A DNA stretch of 64,000 bases from Treponema sp. J25 (GTDB lineage Bacteria; Spirochaetota; Spirochaetia; Treponematales; Breznakiellaceae). The notes under the pieces are model-generated. The model was given only the letters and a program-made list of their open reading frames with translations. It had not been told where the DNA came from and did not search any database. Position 1 is the first letter of the stretch, and the number at the start of each line of letters is the position of its first letter. The stretch covers positions 1 through 64,000 of the forward strand of contig NZ_PTQW01000016.1 in NCBI RefSeq assembly GCF_004343725.1. The letters run 5' to 3'. The position numbers were made by a program, and so were the translations under genes. Below are positions 25,419 to 35,213 of the stretch, piece after piece.

Positions 25419-28400
25419 ATGAAGATTGAACGGTATTTTACCGCCGGCACACAAGGTCCCTACAGCGATATTCTCTGGGAAAAACGGAAAAGTGAAATCA
25501 GGAATCCCGATGGGAAACTGATTTTCTCGGAAGAGACCGTGATCGTTCCCAGTTTCTGGAGTCAAATTGCGACAGACATTTTGGCCCAGAAATACTTCCG
25601 AAAGGCGGGGGTTCCCGCCGATCGGGCCCTGGCATGGCAAGAGTGGGTCCCCGGGGGAAGCGGCCGGGGAAGTGGAGAAAGCGGTGAGGATATTCCCCGG
25701 GACGGGGCCGAACACGATGCCCGACAGGTGTTTCACCGTCTTGCCTATACCTGGATGTGGTGGGGGAAAGAACAGGGCTATTTTGATACCGATGAAGATG
25801 CCCGGGCCTTTTATGACGAAACCTGCTATATGCTGGCCCATCAGATGGGGGCCCCCAATAGTCCCCAGTGGTTCAACACGGGGCTCTACGCCGTGTATGG
25901 TATCGATGGTCCACCCCAGGGCCACTACTACGTAGATCCTGCCGATGGGCAGGTAAAAAAATCCGACAGTGCCTACAAACGCCCCCAGCCCCATGCGTGT
26001 TTCATCCTCTCCATAGAAGATGACCTGGTAAACGAAGGGGGCATCATGGACCTTATTACCCGGGAAGCCCGGCTCTTTAAGTATGGGTCCGGGACGGGGT
26101 CTAATTTTTCTAAAATTCGGGGAGCCAACGAGCGGCTTTCCGGTGGCGGGGTTTCCAGCGGGCTCCTCTCATTTCTTAAAATAGGAGATCGTTCGGCCAG
26201 CGCCATTAAATCGGGGGGAACCACCCGACGGGCCGCCAAGATGGTCACCCTCGATATGGACCATCCGGACGTAGAAAAATACATCGACTGGAAGGCAGAG
26301 GAGGAACACAAGGTGGCCTCCATGGCTACCGGTTCCCTTATCATCAAAAAACATCTGGAACGGATACGGCAGGCCCTTGCTAACTTCCGGGGTCCCGATA
26401 CCGACCGCTTCAACATAGAAAAAAATCATGAATTAACGGTGGCCCTCCGGAAAGCCCTGGAAGACGCCATTCCGCCCACCTACCTGTATCAACTTTTGCG
26501 TCGCCTTGAGCAGGGGGATACCACCGTAAACCCCGCGGTCTTTAGCACCGCCTGGGATGACGAGGCCTATAACACCGTTTCCGGCCAATCGAGCAACAAC
26601 AGTCTGCGGGTCCGGGACGAGTTTATGCAGGCGGTAATCAACGATACCGAGTGGACCCTTACCGCCCGGGTCGATGGAAAACCGGTAAAAACCCTCAGGG
26701 CCCGGGAACTCTGGGACCGCATTGCCCGGGTGGCCTGGCAGTGCGCCGACCCGGGGCTGCAGTACCACACCACCATTAATGATTGGCATACCTGTCCTGC
26801 GGGGGGCGAAATTCGGGCCTCCAACCCCTGTTCAGAGTACATGTTCCTGGACGATACGGCCTGTAACCTGGCCTCCGTCAATCTCCTCCGGTTCTATGAT
26901 GTCTCCCGTCGGTATTTTGATGTGGAGGCCTACCGTCACGCCATTCGCATCTGGACCACCATTCTTGAAATTTCGGTGGTCATGGCCCAGTTCCCCTCTG
27001 CCCGCATCGCCCAGCTTTCCTATGAATATCGAACTTTAGGGCTCGGCTTTGCCAACCTCGGAAGCCTTCTCATGGTGATGGGCCTCCCCTACGATTCAGA
27101 AAAGGGTCGGGCCGTGGCGGGGGCCCTGTCGGCAATTCTTTCGGGTGAAGCCTACGCCCAATCGGCCCGGATGGCCCGGGCCCTGGGTCCCTTCCTCCGG
27201 TACAACGAAAACCGGGAGGCTATGCTGCGGGTTATCCGGAATCACCGGCGAGCCGCCTACAATGCTCCCGCCAGAGAATACGAAGGGCTCCATACGATTC
27301 CCTGCGGCATTAACGCCGCCCTTTGCCCGCCGGACCTTCTCGCGGCGGCCCGGGCCACCTGGGACGAAGCCCTTACCCTGGGAACCGAGCATGGCTTCCG
27401 AAACGCCCAGGTTACGGCTATCGCCCCCACGGGAACCATTGGTCTCCTTATGGACTGTGATACCACCGGCGTAGAACCGGATTTTGCCCTGGTTAAGTTT
27501 AAAAAGCTTGCCGGCGGAGGATACTTTAAGATTATCAACCAGTCGGTTCCCCCGGCCTTAGAAGCCCTCGGCTATAGCCCGGAAGAAAGGGAAGAAATCA
27601 TTAGGTACGCCCTCGGTCACAAGACTCTGACAAGCGCCCCCTTTATTAATCCGGGAAGCCTTGCCAAAAAAGGATTTGGCGAAGAGGAACTTAGGGCTAT
27701 CGAAAAGGCCCTGGACAATGCCTACACCCTGGAAGGGGTCTTTACGCCCTGGGTGCTGGGCAAAAACTTTTTCGAAGAAAAGCTGGGTATCCCAGAAGCC
27801 ACCTACCAGCTACCCGGCTTTAGTCTCCTTAAACACCTGGGCTTTACCACTGAAGAAATAGAAGCGGCGGAAACCTACGCCTGTGGTACCATGGGACTCG
27901 AAGGGTGTCCTCTCCTCAAACCAGAACACATCCCGGTATTCGATACGGCCACGCCCTCGGGGAAGGGATCTCGCCGTTCTATTCCCTGGGAAGCCCACAT
28001 CGGCATGATGGCGGCGGTACAGCCCTTTATCTCGGGGGCCATATCCAAGACTATCAACATGCCTAACAGCGCTACCTATGAAGATGTGAAGGGGGCGTAC
28101 ATGCTGGCCTGGCGCAGCGGTCTTAAGGCGGTAGCCCTGTATCGAGATGGGTCTAAACTTTCCCAGCCCCTTTCATCCTTTGCGCCGGGCACAGATCCCC
28201 TGGCGGATACCATCGTGGCTATTCAAAAGACCCTGGACAGTTCTCTGGCACCTCAGCGAAGCCCCTCGGTGGCAGAAAAGGGCAGCCCAGGCAGTGCCGG
28301 TGCATCGAATGCTTCCGCAACCACCGAACCATGGCACCAGCGGGGCGTCCGTAAACCCCTGCCCAACCGGCGTTCCGGATATACCCAAAAGGCAAAAATC

Positions 28401-29063
28401 GGTGGGCACTCCATCTTTATCCGCACCGGTGAATACGAAGACGGGACCCTGGGAGAAATCTTCCTGGATATGCACAAAGAAGGAGCGGCCTTCCGGAGTC
28501 TCCTTAACAGTTTTGCCATCGCGGTCTCCCTGGGATTACAGTACGGCGTTCCCCTCGAAGAATACGTGGATGCCTTTACCTTTAGTCGCTTTGAACCCAA
28601 CGGCATCGTACAGGGACATGATTACATCAAGATGGCCACCAGTGTGATCGACTATATCTTCCGGGACCTGGCAATCAGCTACCTGAAACGGACCGACCTG
28701 GCCCAGGTAAAACCGGAGGATCTTTTGGCCACCGCCACGGGGGGAGACGGTTTTTCCAGTGCTTCAGGAGGAGAAGAAAGCCATCGCCGGCCGGGGAACG
28801 GTACCGTCCGTCCCAGCACCGGTTTCCGGCCCTACGGACGTTCGAAAGAAAGTAGCCGGTCCGCTGCAAAGGACGCTGGAACCAGTACCACCGCTACCGA
28901 CGGAATTTCAAACGAAGAAAGGGTCCTGGCGCAAAAAATAGCCCAGGCCCGGGTAAAAGGGTATGAGGGAGACCCCTGTCCCGCCTGCGGAAGTTTTACC
29001 CTCATTCGAAACGGCACCTGCCTTAAATGTGACACCTGCGGGAGTACCACAGGCTGTAGTTAA
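25419..29063 (+). CDS. nrdJ: Vitamin B12-dependent (class II) ribonucleotide reductase
   Basis: A 1214-residue adenosylcobalamin-dependent ribonucleotide reductase, reducing ribonucleotides to deoxyribonucleotides without oxygen. The ATG at 25419 has AAGGAG 8 bases upstream; an in-frame GTG at 25395 lacks one. Seen: the early SPQWFNTG region, [16 protein letters not shown] (redox cysteine), [20 protein letters not shown] (radical-site Cys with Asn and Glu), [20 protein letters not shown], and a C-terminal zinc ribbon/redox tail CPACGSF...[15 protein letters not shown] Ser/Gly/Thr-rich linker of ~80 residues precedes the tail. Activity depends on imported or synthesised B12. The promoter carries NrdR-like boxes. 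The 3' end is followed by a ZIP transporter. Confidence 0.96.
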   Translation: MKIERYFTAGTQGPYSDILWEKRKSEIRNPDGKLIFSEETVIVPSFWSQIATDILAQKYFRKAGVPADRALAWQEWVPGGSGRGSGESGEDIPRDGAEHDARQVFHRLAYTWMWWGKEQGYFDTDEDARAFYDETCYMLAHQMGAPNSPQWFNTGLYAVYGIDGPPQGHYYVDPADGQVKKSDSAYKRPQPHACFILSIEDDLVNEGGIMDLITREARLFKYGSGTGSNFSKIRGANERLSGGGVSSGLLSFLKIGDRSASAIKSGGTTRRAAKMVTLDMDHPDVEKYIDWKAEEEHKVASMATGSLIIKKHLERIRQALANFRGPDTDRFNIEKNHELTVALRKALEDAIPPTYLYQLLRRLEQGDTTVNPAVFSTAWDDEAYNTVSGQSSNNSLRVRDEFMQAVINDTEWTLTARVDGKPVKTLRARELWDRIARVAWQCADPGLQYHTTINDWHTCPAGGEIRASNPCSEYMFLDDTACNLASVNLLRFYDVSRRYFDVEAYRHAIRIWTTILEISVVMAQFPSARIAQLSYEYRTLGLGFANLGSLLMVMGLPYDSEKGRAVAGALSAILSGEAYAQSARMARALGPFLRYNENREAMLRVIRNHRRAAYNAPAREYEGLHTIPCGINAALCPPDLLAAARATWDEALTLGTEHGFRNAQVTAIAPTGTIGLLMDCDTTGVEPDFALVKFKKLAGGGYFKIINQSVPPALEALGYSPEEREEIIRYALGHKTLTSAPFINPGSLAKKGFGEEELRAIEKALDNAYTLEGVFTPWVLGKNFFEEKLGIPEATYQLPGFSLLKHLGFTTEEIEAAETYACGTMGLEGCPLLKPEHIPVFDTATPSGKGSRRSIPWEAHIGMMAAVQPFISGAISKTINMPNSATYEDVKGAYMLAWRSGLKAVALYRDGSKLSQPLSSFAPGTDPLADTIVAIQKTLDSSLAPQRSPSVAEKGSPGSAGASNASATTEPWHQRGVRKPLPNRRSGYTQKAKIGGHSIFIRTGEYEDGTLGEIFLDMHKEGAAFRSLLNSFAIAVSLGLQYGVPLEEYVDAFTFSRFEPNGIVQGHDYIKMATSVIDYIFRDLAISYLKRTDLAQVKPEDLLATATGGDGFSSASGGEESHRRPGNGTVRPSTGFRPYGRSKESSRSAAKDAGTSTTATDGISNEERVLAQKIAQARVKGYEGDPCPACGSFTLIRNGTCLKCDTCGSTTGCS

Positions 29064-29124
29064 GGCAAGCTGGACAAAAGGGCTTCTCCCCGCTAGGATA
29101 CACCACAGAAAGGAGTGGGTACCG

Positions 29125-29934
29125 ATGAATCACGTAGAAGCTATACCCCCAGTGGTGCAGGCCCTCCTGGCCACCCTATTCACCTGGGGTCTCACCGCCC
29201 TGGGTGCAGGAATGGTTTTTTTCTTTAAGACCATCAATCGGAAAGTGCTTGATGGAATGCTTGGTTTTGCAGGAGGAGTGATGATAGCGGCGAGTTTCTG
29301 GTCCCTCCTTGCTCCCGCTATCGATCTATCCGAATCTATGGGCTTTATTCCCTGGGTACCAACCCTGGTAGGCTTCTTGAGCGGCGCCTTCTTTCTCCGA
29401 GTGGTGGATCGTTTGTTACCTCACCTTCATATAGAGTATCAGCGCAGTGAAGCAGAGGGAATTAAAACGAGCTGGAGCCGTTCTATCCTCCTGGTTCTGG
29501 CTATTACGCTGCATAACATTCCAGAAGGATTGGCTGTGGGAGTGGGCTTTGGAGCCGTAGCTGCGGGGATCCCCTCTGCAGACTTAGCAGGGGCCATCGC
29601 CCTGGCAATCGGTATTGGACTGCAGAATTTCCCCGAAGGGGCCGCCGTTTCTATTCCCCTTAGGCGGGATGGGATGGGACGTTTTAAGGCCTTCTGGTAT
29701 GGACAACTTTCGGGCATTGTGGAACCTATCGCAGGGGTAGCGGGGGCGGCCTTGGTCGGATTGTTGCGGCCCCTTCTGCCCTATGCCCTTGCCTTTGCAG
29801 CGGGGGCCATGATTTACGTGGTGGCCGAAGAAGTCATTCCTGAATCCCGCCGAGAAGGGAACGAACACATTGCAACCCTAGGCCTTATTGTGGGCTTCGC
29901 GGTTATGATGACCCTCGATGTAGCACTAGGTTAA
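29125..29934 (+). CDS. ZIP-family metal transporter
   Basis: A 269-residue membrane protein of the ZIP (GufA/ZupT-like) family, importing Zn, Fe or other divalent metals. The ATG at 29125 has AAAGGAG upstream and begins MNHVEAIPP; a longer frame from 28963 overlaps nrdJ and is rejected. About eight helices are visible. The metal-site helices carry [14 protein letters not shown] (helix IV) and [17 protein letters not shown] (helix V), both with the conserved Asn/His-x-x-Pro-Glu-Gly. It lies 61 bases after nrdJ and 10 bases before the LacI-like kinase; co-transcription is possible. Confidence 0.93.
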   Translation: MNHVEAIPPVVQALLATLFTWGLTALGAGMVFFFKTINRKVLDGMLGFAGGVMIAASFWSLLAPAIDLSESMGFIPWVPTLVGFLSGAFFLRVVDRLLPHLHIEYQRSEAEGIKTSWSRSILLVLAITLHNIPEGLAVGVGFGAVAAGIPSADLAGAIALAIGIGLQNFPEGAAVSIPLRRDGMGRFKAFWYGQLSGIVEPIAGVAGAALVGLLRPLLPYALAFAAGAMIYVVAEEVIPESRREGNEHIATLGLIVGFAVMMTLDVALG

Positions 29935-29944
29935 GCATAGAGCC

Positions 29945-32179
29945 ATGCCCGTTCGGACCTTTGGGTTTCTCGCAGCCCGCCTGGATGACCCCTATCAACA
30001 TGCGGTGTGGAACGGCGCGGCCGACGCGGCCCGCCAGTGGGGGGGAACCATCGTCTTTTTTGGTGGCCAGCGCCTCAAAAGTCCCATCGGATTCGAAGCG
30101 ATGGATAATATCGCCTTTGATGTGGCAGAGCGAAGTAACCTTTCTGCCCTGGCGGTTATGACCAATGTCATTGCCACCTATATAAGCCAGCAGGAGCTAT
30201 TGCGTTTTCTTTCCCATTTTAAGGGGAAACCGGTGATTTCCATAGGGGTTAATCTCCCGGGAATTCCTTCGGTGTGCATCGATAACCGGGGGCCCATGGA
30301 AGAGTTAGCAGAGCACCTGGTAAAAGTCCATAACCGGCGTCGTTTTCTCTTCCTGGCAGGCCCTTTCCGGCATCCCGAATCAATGGCCCGGCAAAAAGAA
30401 TTTACCCAGAAAATCAACAAACTTCTGGGACCGGAAAGCCAGGTACAGGTAGAATATTGCAACTTTCAGGAAGATGAGGCAAGCAACACCATCGCTACCA
30501 TCTTTTCCCAGAGCGTTCCCTTTGATGCGGTGGTAGCTGCCAATGATCAAATGGCCCTGGGGGCCCTGAAGACCCTTTCAGAATTGGGAATCTCCGTCCC
30601 CGAACAGGTGTCCGTCACCGGCTTTGATGATACCGAAGATAGCCGCTTCAGCATTCCCCCCCTCACCACGGTACGACAAAAGGCCTACGAACTGGGATTC
30701 CAGGCCATTAATCAATTAGCCATCGCCCTGGATACAGAGCAAGCCCCCCAGACCGTCATGCTACCGGGGGTATCCTGTATTTACCGGGAATCCTGTGGAT
30801 GTCGATCCCCGCATCTTACCGCTATAGATATCCCCGATGAACCCCTTTTTAAAGGAACCATGCCGGATCCTCTGGAACGCCTTGTGCACGAAGTGAATGC
30901 CACCCTCGCCCAGGGGAAAAACCCCGCGGGAATCGGCCATTACCATCTTACCCCGGGTCAGCAAGAACGGGCCCGAGTTATCGTTGCCGATGGGATAGCC
31001 CGGTATCAGGCAAATCTTCGACGTTCGGTAGAACGTCGGACCGCGGTGCTTCAAGAGATAGAGGCATCCCTGGTGGCATCCTTTTCACTCCCCGACATTT
31101 TAGCTGAAATAGGCCGGGGCATCCGAACCCTGGGCATATCTGCCTGCTGGCTTGTGGTGTTTGCCTCTTCCGAACCCCGCCCTGTATGGGGACGGCTGTT
31201 ACTTGCCGCAACGGGAGACCGGATCCGCATTCTTGCTCCCCGGGGGCTCCGTTTTCGCATCGCCGACATTATCCCCGGTGGACTTCCCTATCGCTGGGCC
31301 TCATACGTCTGTGAGCCCCTGCGATTTGGCAAAGAACGGCTTGGCTACTTTATCTGTACCGGCGATAGCGAAGACCGACGGGTCTTTGATGCCCTGCGGG
31401 ATCAAATTTCCAGTGCTTTGAAAGGGGCCCTGTTAATGGCCTCTGAACGAAACCGGGAAGAAGAGCTTGAACAGGAGGTGCGATTACGAACAATAGAACT
31501 TTCAAGGGCCAACAAACGCCTTATAGAGGAAATTGAACGGCGTCGGGCCCTGGAACAGGAACTGCTCGCCATTTCCCACGAAATCATGGGTCGCATAGGC
31601 CGGGATATCCACGACGATCTATGTCAGAACATTGCCAGTATCGGCCTTATGGCAGCCATTCTCGAAGGGAACCTTCGCCGCTTAGGAACCGCTGCCGGAG
31701 AAGAGGCCGCCCGGGCCGCCTCGGAAATTGCTGAGGAAGCAAGCCGCACCGCCCGCCACGCCAAGTATATTGCCCGGGGACTATACCCGGTGGATTTAGA
31801 GGACCGGGGTTTTATTGAAGCGGTCAAGGAACTGATTCACGCGGCCCAGGCCCGCAGTCAGGCTACCATTCAATTCCATGTAGAGGGATGTTTTTCTATC
31901 AAAAAATCAGATGTGGCCCTTCATTTGTACCGAATCATCCAAGAGGCCTTGAATAATGCTATTGCCCATGCTAAGGCTAGTAATATCACCGTATCCCTCA
32001 GAAAAATCCGGGAAACGGTCCTCATCGAAATTACTGATGACGGGATCGGGTTTTCCCTGCCCTCGAGTTCTGGCATGGGCTTACGAATCATGAAATACCG
32101 GGCCAGTGTCATTGGGGCTGAACTAGATATCCAGTCCAGCGAAAAGGGAACGACCATTATCTGCAGAATGGGGAGGTAA
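29945..32179 (+). CDS. Cytoplasmic LacI-like sugar-sensor histidine kinase
   Basis: A 744-residue protein with no signal peptide or transmembrane helix. Residues 1-285 form a LacI/periplasmic-binding-type sugar-binding domain without the DNA-binding helix-turn-helix (FGFLAARLDDPYQHAVWNGA ... FDAVVAANDQMALGALKTL ... VTGFDDTEDSRFSIPPLTTV), closed by a RESCGC motif. A GAF-like region (~365-495) and coiled coil follow, then a NarL-type HisKA_3 helix with phospho-acceptor His556 in GRDIHDDLCQ, and an HATPase domain (LYRIIQEALNNAIAHAKA, DDGIGF). It would read intracellular sugar and phosphorylate the adjacent LuxR-type regulator two bases downstream. Position before the xyloside genes suggests a pentose-related ligand (inference). 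Confidence 0.9.
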   Translation: MPVRTFGFLAARLDDPYQHAVWNGAADAARQWGGTIVFFGGQRLKSPIGFEAMDNIAFDVAERSNLSALAVMTNVIATYISQQELLRFLSHFKGKPVISIGVNLPGIPSVCIDNRGPMEELAEHLVKVHNRRRFLFLAGPFRHPESMARQKEFTQKINKLLGPESQVQVEYCNFQEDEASNTIATIFSQSVPFDAVVAANDQMALGALKTLSELGISVPEQVSVTGFDDTEDSRFSIPPLTTVRQKAYELGFQAINQLAIALDTEQAPQTVMLPGVSCIYRESCGCRSPHLTAIDIPDEPLFKGTMPDPLERLVHEVNATLAQGKNPAGIGHYHLTPGQQERARVIVADGIARYQANLRRSVERRTAVLQEIEASLVASFSLPDILAEIGRGIRTLGISACWLVVFASSEPRPVWGRLLLAATGDRIRILAPRGLRFRIADIIPGGLPYRWASYVCEPLRFGKERLGYFICTGDSEDRRVFDALRDQISSALKGALLMASERNREEELEQEVRLRTIELSRANKRLIEEIERRRALEQELLAISHEIMGRIGRDIHDDLCQNIASIGLMAAILEGNLRRLGTAAGEEAARAASEIAEEASRTARHAKYIARGLYPVDLEDRGFIEAVKELIHAAQARSQATIQFHVEGCFSIKKSDVALHLYRIIQEALNNAIAHAKASNITVSLRKIRETVLIEITDDGIGFSLPSSSGMGLRIMKYRASVIGAELDIQSSEKGTTIICRMGR

Positions 32180-32181
32180 AA

Positions 32182-32835
32182 ATGGCCTTCTATCCCTCTT
32201 TTATTATTGTGGACGATCACCCCCTCTACCGTCAGGGGGTAGTTACCCTCGTGCAACAGGAACTAAACCTAAAACTAGAAGGGGAAGCGGGATCCATAAC
32301 CGAAGCGTTGGAGCTATTATCCCAGCGGCGGGTAGATCTGGCCATCATAGATATCTCATTGCAAGAAAAAAGCGGCCTCGAGCTTATCAAAATCATCAAA
32401 AACGACTATCCGCAGGTAAAGGTCCTGGTGGTTTCCATGCACGAAGAATCCCTCTATGGAGAGCGGGCCCTGGCAGCGGGGGCCCTAGGCTACGTGATGA
32501 AACACGAACGTCCCGAGGTTCTTTTAAACGCTATTCGAACCGTGTTAGATGGCCGTATAGCGGTAAGTGATCATTTGCGGGACCGAATGCTTTCTGGCAT
32601 AGTGGGGGGGCACGCTTCCAAGGATCCCATAGAACGACTCTCAGACCGCGAACTGGAGGTCTTTCGGCTCATTGGCAAAGGATATAGCGCTGCGGAAATC
32701 GCCGAGGCCCTCCATCTTTCAGTTAAAACTATTAATGCCTATCGGGATCACATAAAAGAAAAATTGAATCTTAGCTCTGCTTCGGATCTCCGTCGCTATG
32801 CCGTCGATTGGATAGCCAGTAGAGAACGATTATAA
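32182..32835 (+). CDS. NarL/LuxR-family response regulator
   Basis: A 217-residue regulator, start supported by GGGGAGG 5 bases upstream. The receiver domain has Asp11/Asp12, phospho-acceptor Asp57 (LAIIDISLQEKSG) and the conserved Lys in GALGYVMKHE. The C-terminal LuxR-type helix-turn-helix (~150-205) reads LSDRELEVFRLIGKGYSAAE and LHLSVKTINAYRDHIKEKLN. It is the cognate partner of the LacI-like kinase. Likely targets are the xyloside genes around it, though no shared binding site could be identified by eye. Confidence 0.94.
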   Translation: MAFYPSFIIVDDHPLYRQGVVTLVQQELNLKLEGEAGSITEALELLSQRRVDLAIIDISLQEKSGLELIKIIKNDYPQVKVLVVSMHEESLYGERALAAGALGYVMKHERPEVLLNAIRTVLDGRIAVSDHLRDRMLSGIVGGHASKDPIERLSDRELEVFRLIGKGYSAAEIAEALHLSVKTINAYRDHIKEKLNLSSASDLRRYAVDWIASRERL

Positions 32836-32840
32836 CAACG

Positions 32841-32870
32841 TTGACACAGGTTATGGGGTACCACTATAGG
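32841..32870 (+). promoter_or_regulatory. Promoter downstream of the response regulator gene
   Basis: TTGACA (32841-32846) and TATAGG (32865-32870) with an 18-base spacer, just after the regulator stop codon. It would drive the 28-codon reading frame at 32893 and the GH52 gene at 33048. Confidence 0.5.
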
Positions 32871-32892
32871 TATTACGTCAAGAGGAGGAAAG

Positions 32893-32979
32893 GTGCTCAA
32901 ACGCATACCCCCCACAGGGCTCTTATTTCTCCTCTACTTCTTTATTTTCCTCACCAATCATAGGTCAAAGTACCGATAG
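32893..32979 (+). CDS. Putative 28-residue single-span membrane peptide
   Basis: A GTG with a near-ideal ribosome binding site (GAGGAGG, 4-5 bases upstream) opens a 28-codon frame. It reads MLKRIPPTG, a 12-residue hydrophobic core LLFLLYFFIFL, then a polar basic end TNHRSKYR and TAG. This is the layout of a small membrane protein with a single helix. It sits between a good promoter and the GH52 gene, so it is either a translated microprotein or a leader peptide for the downstream gene. It could be chance: the core is only 12 residues, short for a span. No homologue is known to me. Confidence 0.4.
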   Translation: MLKRIPPTGLLFLLYFFIFLTNHRSKYR

Positions 32980-33047
32980 GCAAACCCGGTCTCTCTCCGC
33001 TAGTATGGAAGCTAACTTTTTGAAACATTGTTTTATCGGAGGACATA

Positions 33048-35126
33048 ATGGCTGTGGTTGTTCCGGAAAAGGATTTTTATTCCCTCCACGGTATATGGGG
33101 TGCCTATGCATCGTTGGTAATCGGGCGTTTCAATAAAGGTGCAGGACTTGTTGTAGGAAACGTACAACCTCCTCAGCGGGCTCTTTTTGTGGGGTATCAA
33201 TACGGGAATGCTATTCCTCGTCTTTTACCTTTTTGCCCCTCCATTAAGGTAGGTCTTGGGGTAGAAGCCTATGTGGATCCTGATGCGCCTGCTCGTCCCT
33301 CTTTGGAGGTACCTCGCTATATTCTTTTTACGGAAGAAGAAATTCAGCGGCAGGTATCGTATAGCGGAGAACGATGGGATGCGGGCCAGCTTTCTATGGA
33401 AATTACTTCTTTTTTTGGAACTGTTCCCAATCCTGCCAATACCGAGACTCAGGTCCTTCAAAAACACCTGTGCCCCGCCATCTATGTGACCCTTACTTTT
33501 GACAACCAGACGGGAAAAGAAGAAATGCGGGGTATCTTTGGAATGCAGGGGATCCGGCGGCCCCTCTCTGATAGCACGGGGGGTAATCTCCTGGGATTCG
33601 CCCAGGGAACAAGTTGGGGTTTTGCAACGGTACCATCTGAGGCAGTGGAAGAAGCCATGGACTGGCAGGTCCTGGAGGCGGTGTTCAATGGTCGTAGACC
33701 TCTCCGTCGCCTTGCTTCTGAAGGGGCTCTTCGCTTTACCATAAAACCGGGAGAAAAGAAAACCTTTATTATCGCCCTCGGGGTATACCGGGATGGGATT
33801 GTAACAGCGGGAAAACCCATGTACGCCTACTACACCAGTCTTTTCCGGGACCTGGAAGAGGTGCTCCAGTACGCCCTTCGCCATAGCCAGGAAGCTTTAG
33901 ATCGAGCCCATAGGCTTGATATGGAACTAGACCGTTCATCCTTATCGGAGGATCGCAAATTTCTTTTATCCCATGCCGCACACAGTTACTGCGCCAATAC
34001 GGAACTGTTGCTTTCCGAAACAGGGGATCCCTACTTTATTGTAAACGAAGGGGAGTATCAGATGATGAATACCCTGGATCTCACGGTAGATCAGGCCTTT
34101 TTCGAGCTCATCTACTCCCCCTGGACCGTAGGACTAGAACTGGAAGCCTTTCTGGAACGTTCTTTGTATCGGGATTCGTACGGGATTGCCTTTACCCATG
34201 ACCAGGGGGTAGCAGACTGTTTTTCTCCTGTGGGAACTTCGTCCTATGAGCTACCCAACCTTTCTGAATGCTTTAGCTATATGACCTACGAAGAAACGGC
34301 AAACTGGCTCCTTACGGCCTGTCTCTACATCCATAATACCAATAACCGCCCCTGGTTTGAAAAACACCAGGAATATGTGCGGGGCGCCATTCAATCGATA
34401 CTGGCCCGGGATGCAAACAAGGATGGCATCATGGATATCGATTCGGATCGCTGCGGTAAAGGCTCAGAAATAACCACCTACGATTCCTTAGATGCTAGCC
34501 TTGGTCAGGCCCGAAACAACCTTTATTTAGCCGTAAAGGCCTGGGGAGCCCTCATCTGCGGAGCCGAAATACTTAAGCGATATGGGGATGCAAACAAGGA
34601 AAATGCCCTAATTCAAGAAATCAGTCAGCAGGCCCAGGCCGCTGCTGCCACTATTGCCTCCCGGTTCATTGCAGAAGAAGGGTATATCCCCGCGGTCTTC
34701 GAAAATAATAATCAATCCCGGATCATTCCGGCGGTAGAAGGCTTGATTTATCCCTATATCATTGATGCCAAAGAAGCAGTCTCAGAAAAGGGGCCCTTTG
34801 GTACTTTTATAACCACCCTTAAAAAACATCTTTCTACGGTTCTCAAAGAGGGGCTCTGCTTAGATAGTACCTCTGGAGGATGGAAGCTTTCTTCTACCAG
34901 CAAAAACACCTGGCTTTCCAAAATTTTCATCAATCAATTTGTGGCCGAGCGGATTCTCGGGTTTTCGGGGGAGAAAATTGAGCGGGATGGAATCCATGCC
35001 CGATGGCTCAGAACAAGTAGTTCCCAGTGGGCTGCCACCGACCAGGTAGAATCAAGTAGTGGGAAAGATTTGGGTTCCCGCTTATATCCCCGCCTGGTAA
35101 CAGCCATTCTCTGGTTGAAGTATTGA
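33048..35126 (+). CDS. Glycoside hydrolase family 52 beta-xylosidase
   Basis: A 692-residue enzyme closely following the Geobacillus-type GH52 xylosidases in length and motif order. GH52 enzymes are retaining beta-xylosidases that release xylose from xylo-oligosaccharides. The nucleophile region is IVNEGEYQMMNTLDLTVDQ (Glu334/Glu336), and the general acid region TTYDSLDASLGQARNNLYLA (Asp479/Asp482). The end has STSKNTWLSKIFINQF. No signal peptide is present, so hydrolysis is cytoplasmic, after import. GGAGG precedes the ATG by 5 bases. It is convergent with the alpha-xylosidase operon and separated from it by a terminator. GH52 is a small family known mainly from Bacillales, so transfer is plausible. 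Confidence 0.95.
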   Translation: MAVVVPEKDFYSLHGIWGAYASLVIGRFNKGAGLVVGNVQPPQRALFVGYQYGNAIPRLLPFCPSIKVGLGVEAYVDPDAPARPSLEVPRYILFTEEEIQRQVSYSGERWDAGQLSMEITSFFGTVPNPANTETQVLQKHLCPAIYVTLTFDNQTGKEEMRGIFGMQGIRRPLSDSTGGNLLGFAQGTSWGFATVPSEAVEEAMDWQVLEAVFNGRRPLRRLASEGALRFTIKPGEKKTFIIALGVYRDGIVTAGKPMYAYYTSLFRDLEEVLQYALRHSQEALDRAHRLDMELDRSSLSEDRKFLLSHAAHSYCANTELLLSETGDPYFIVNEGEYQMMNTLDLTVDQAFFELIYSPWTVGLELEAFLERSLYRDSYGIAFTHDQGVADCFSPVGTSSYELPNLSECFSYMTYEETANWLLTACLYIHNTNNRPWFEKHQEYVRGAIQSILARDANKDGIMDIDSDRCGKGSEITTYDSLDASLGQARNNLYLAVKAWGALICGAEILKRYGDANKENALIQEISQQAQAAAATIASRFIAEEGYIPAVFENNNQSRIIPAVEGLIYPYIIDAKEAVSEKGPFGTFITTLKKHLSTVLKEGLCLDSTSGGWKLSSTSKNTWLSKIFINQFVAERILGFSGEKIERDGIHARWLRTSSSQWAATDQVESSSGKDLGSRLYPRLVTAILWLKY

Positions 35127-35183
35127 TAAATTTGGCAGGGGAAGGATAGCAGACCTTTTCTTTCCAATCCTTTTTTATTAACA

Positions 35184-35213
35184 TGGGGAGGTGCAGGCCC
35201 TCCCCAGGTTTTT
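35184..35213 (+). terminator. Intrinsic terminator after the GH52 gene
   Basis: TGGGGAGG (35184-35191) pairs with CCTCCCCA (35199-35206) around a 7-base loop, followed by GGTTTTTA. The T-run touches the stop codon of the convergent alpha-xylosidase gene. Confidence 0.75.

Noticed and set aside
28963-29124. N-terminal extension of the ZIP transporter overlapping nrdJ
   Set aside because: The ATG at 29125 has a clear ribosome site and the protein then matches normal ZIP length; the extension is an out-of-frame copy of the nrdJ tail.
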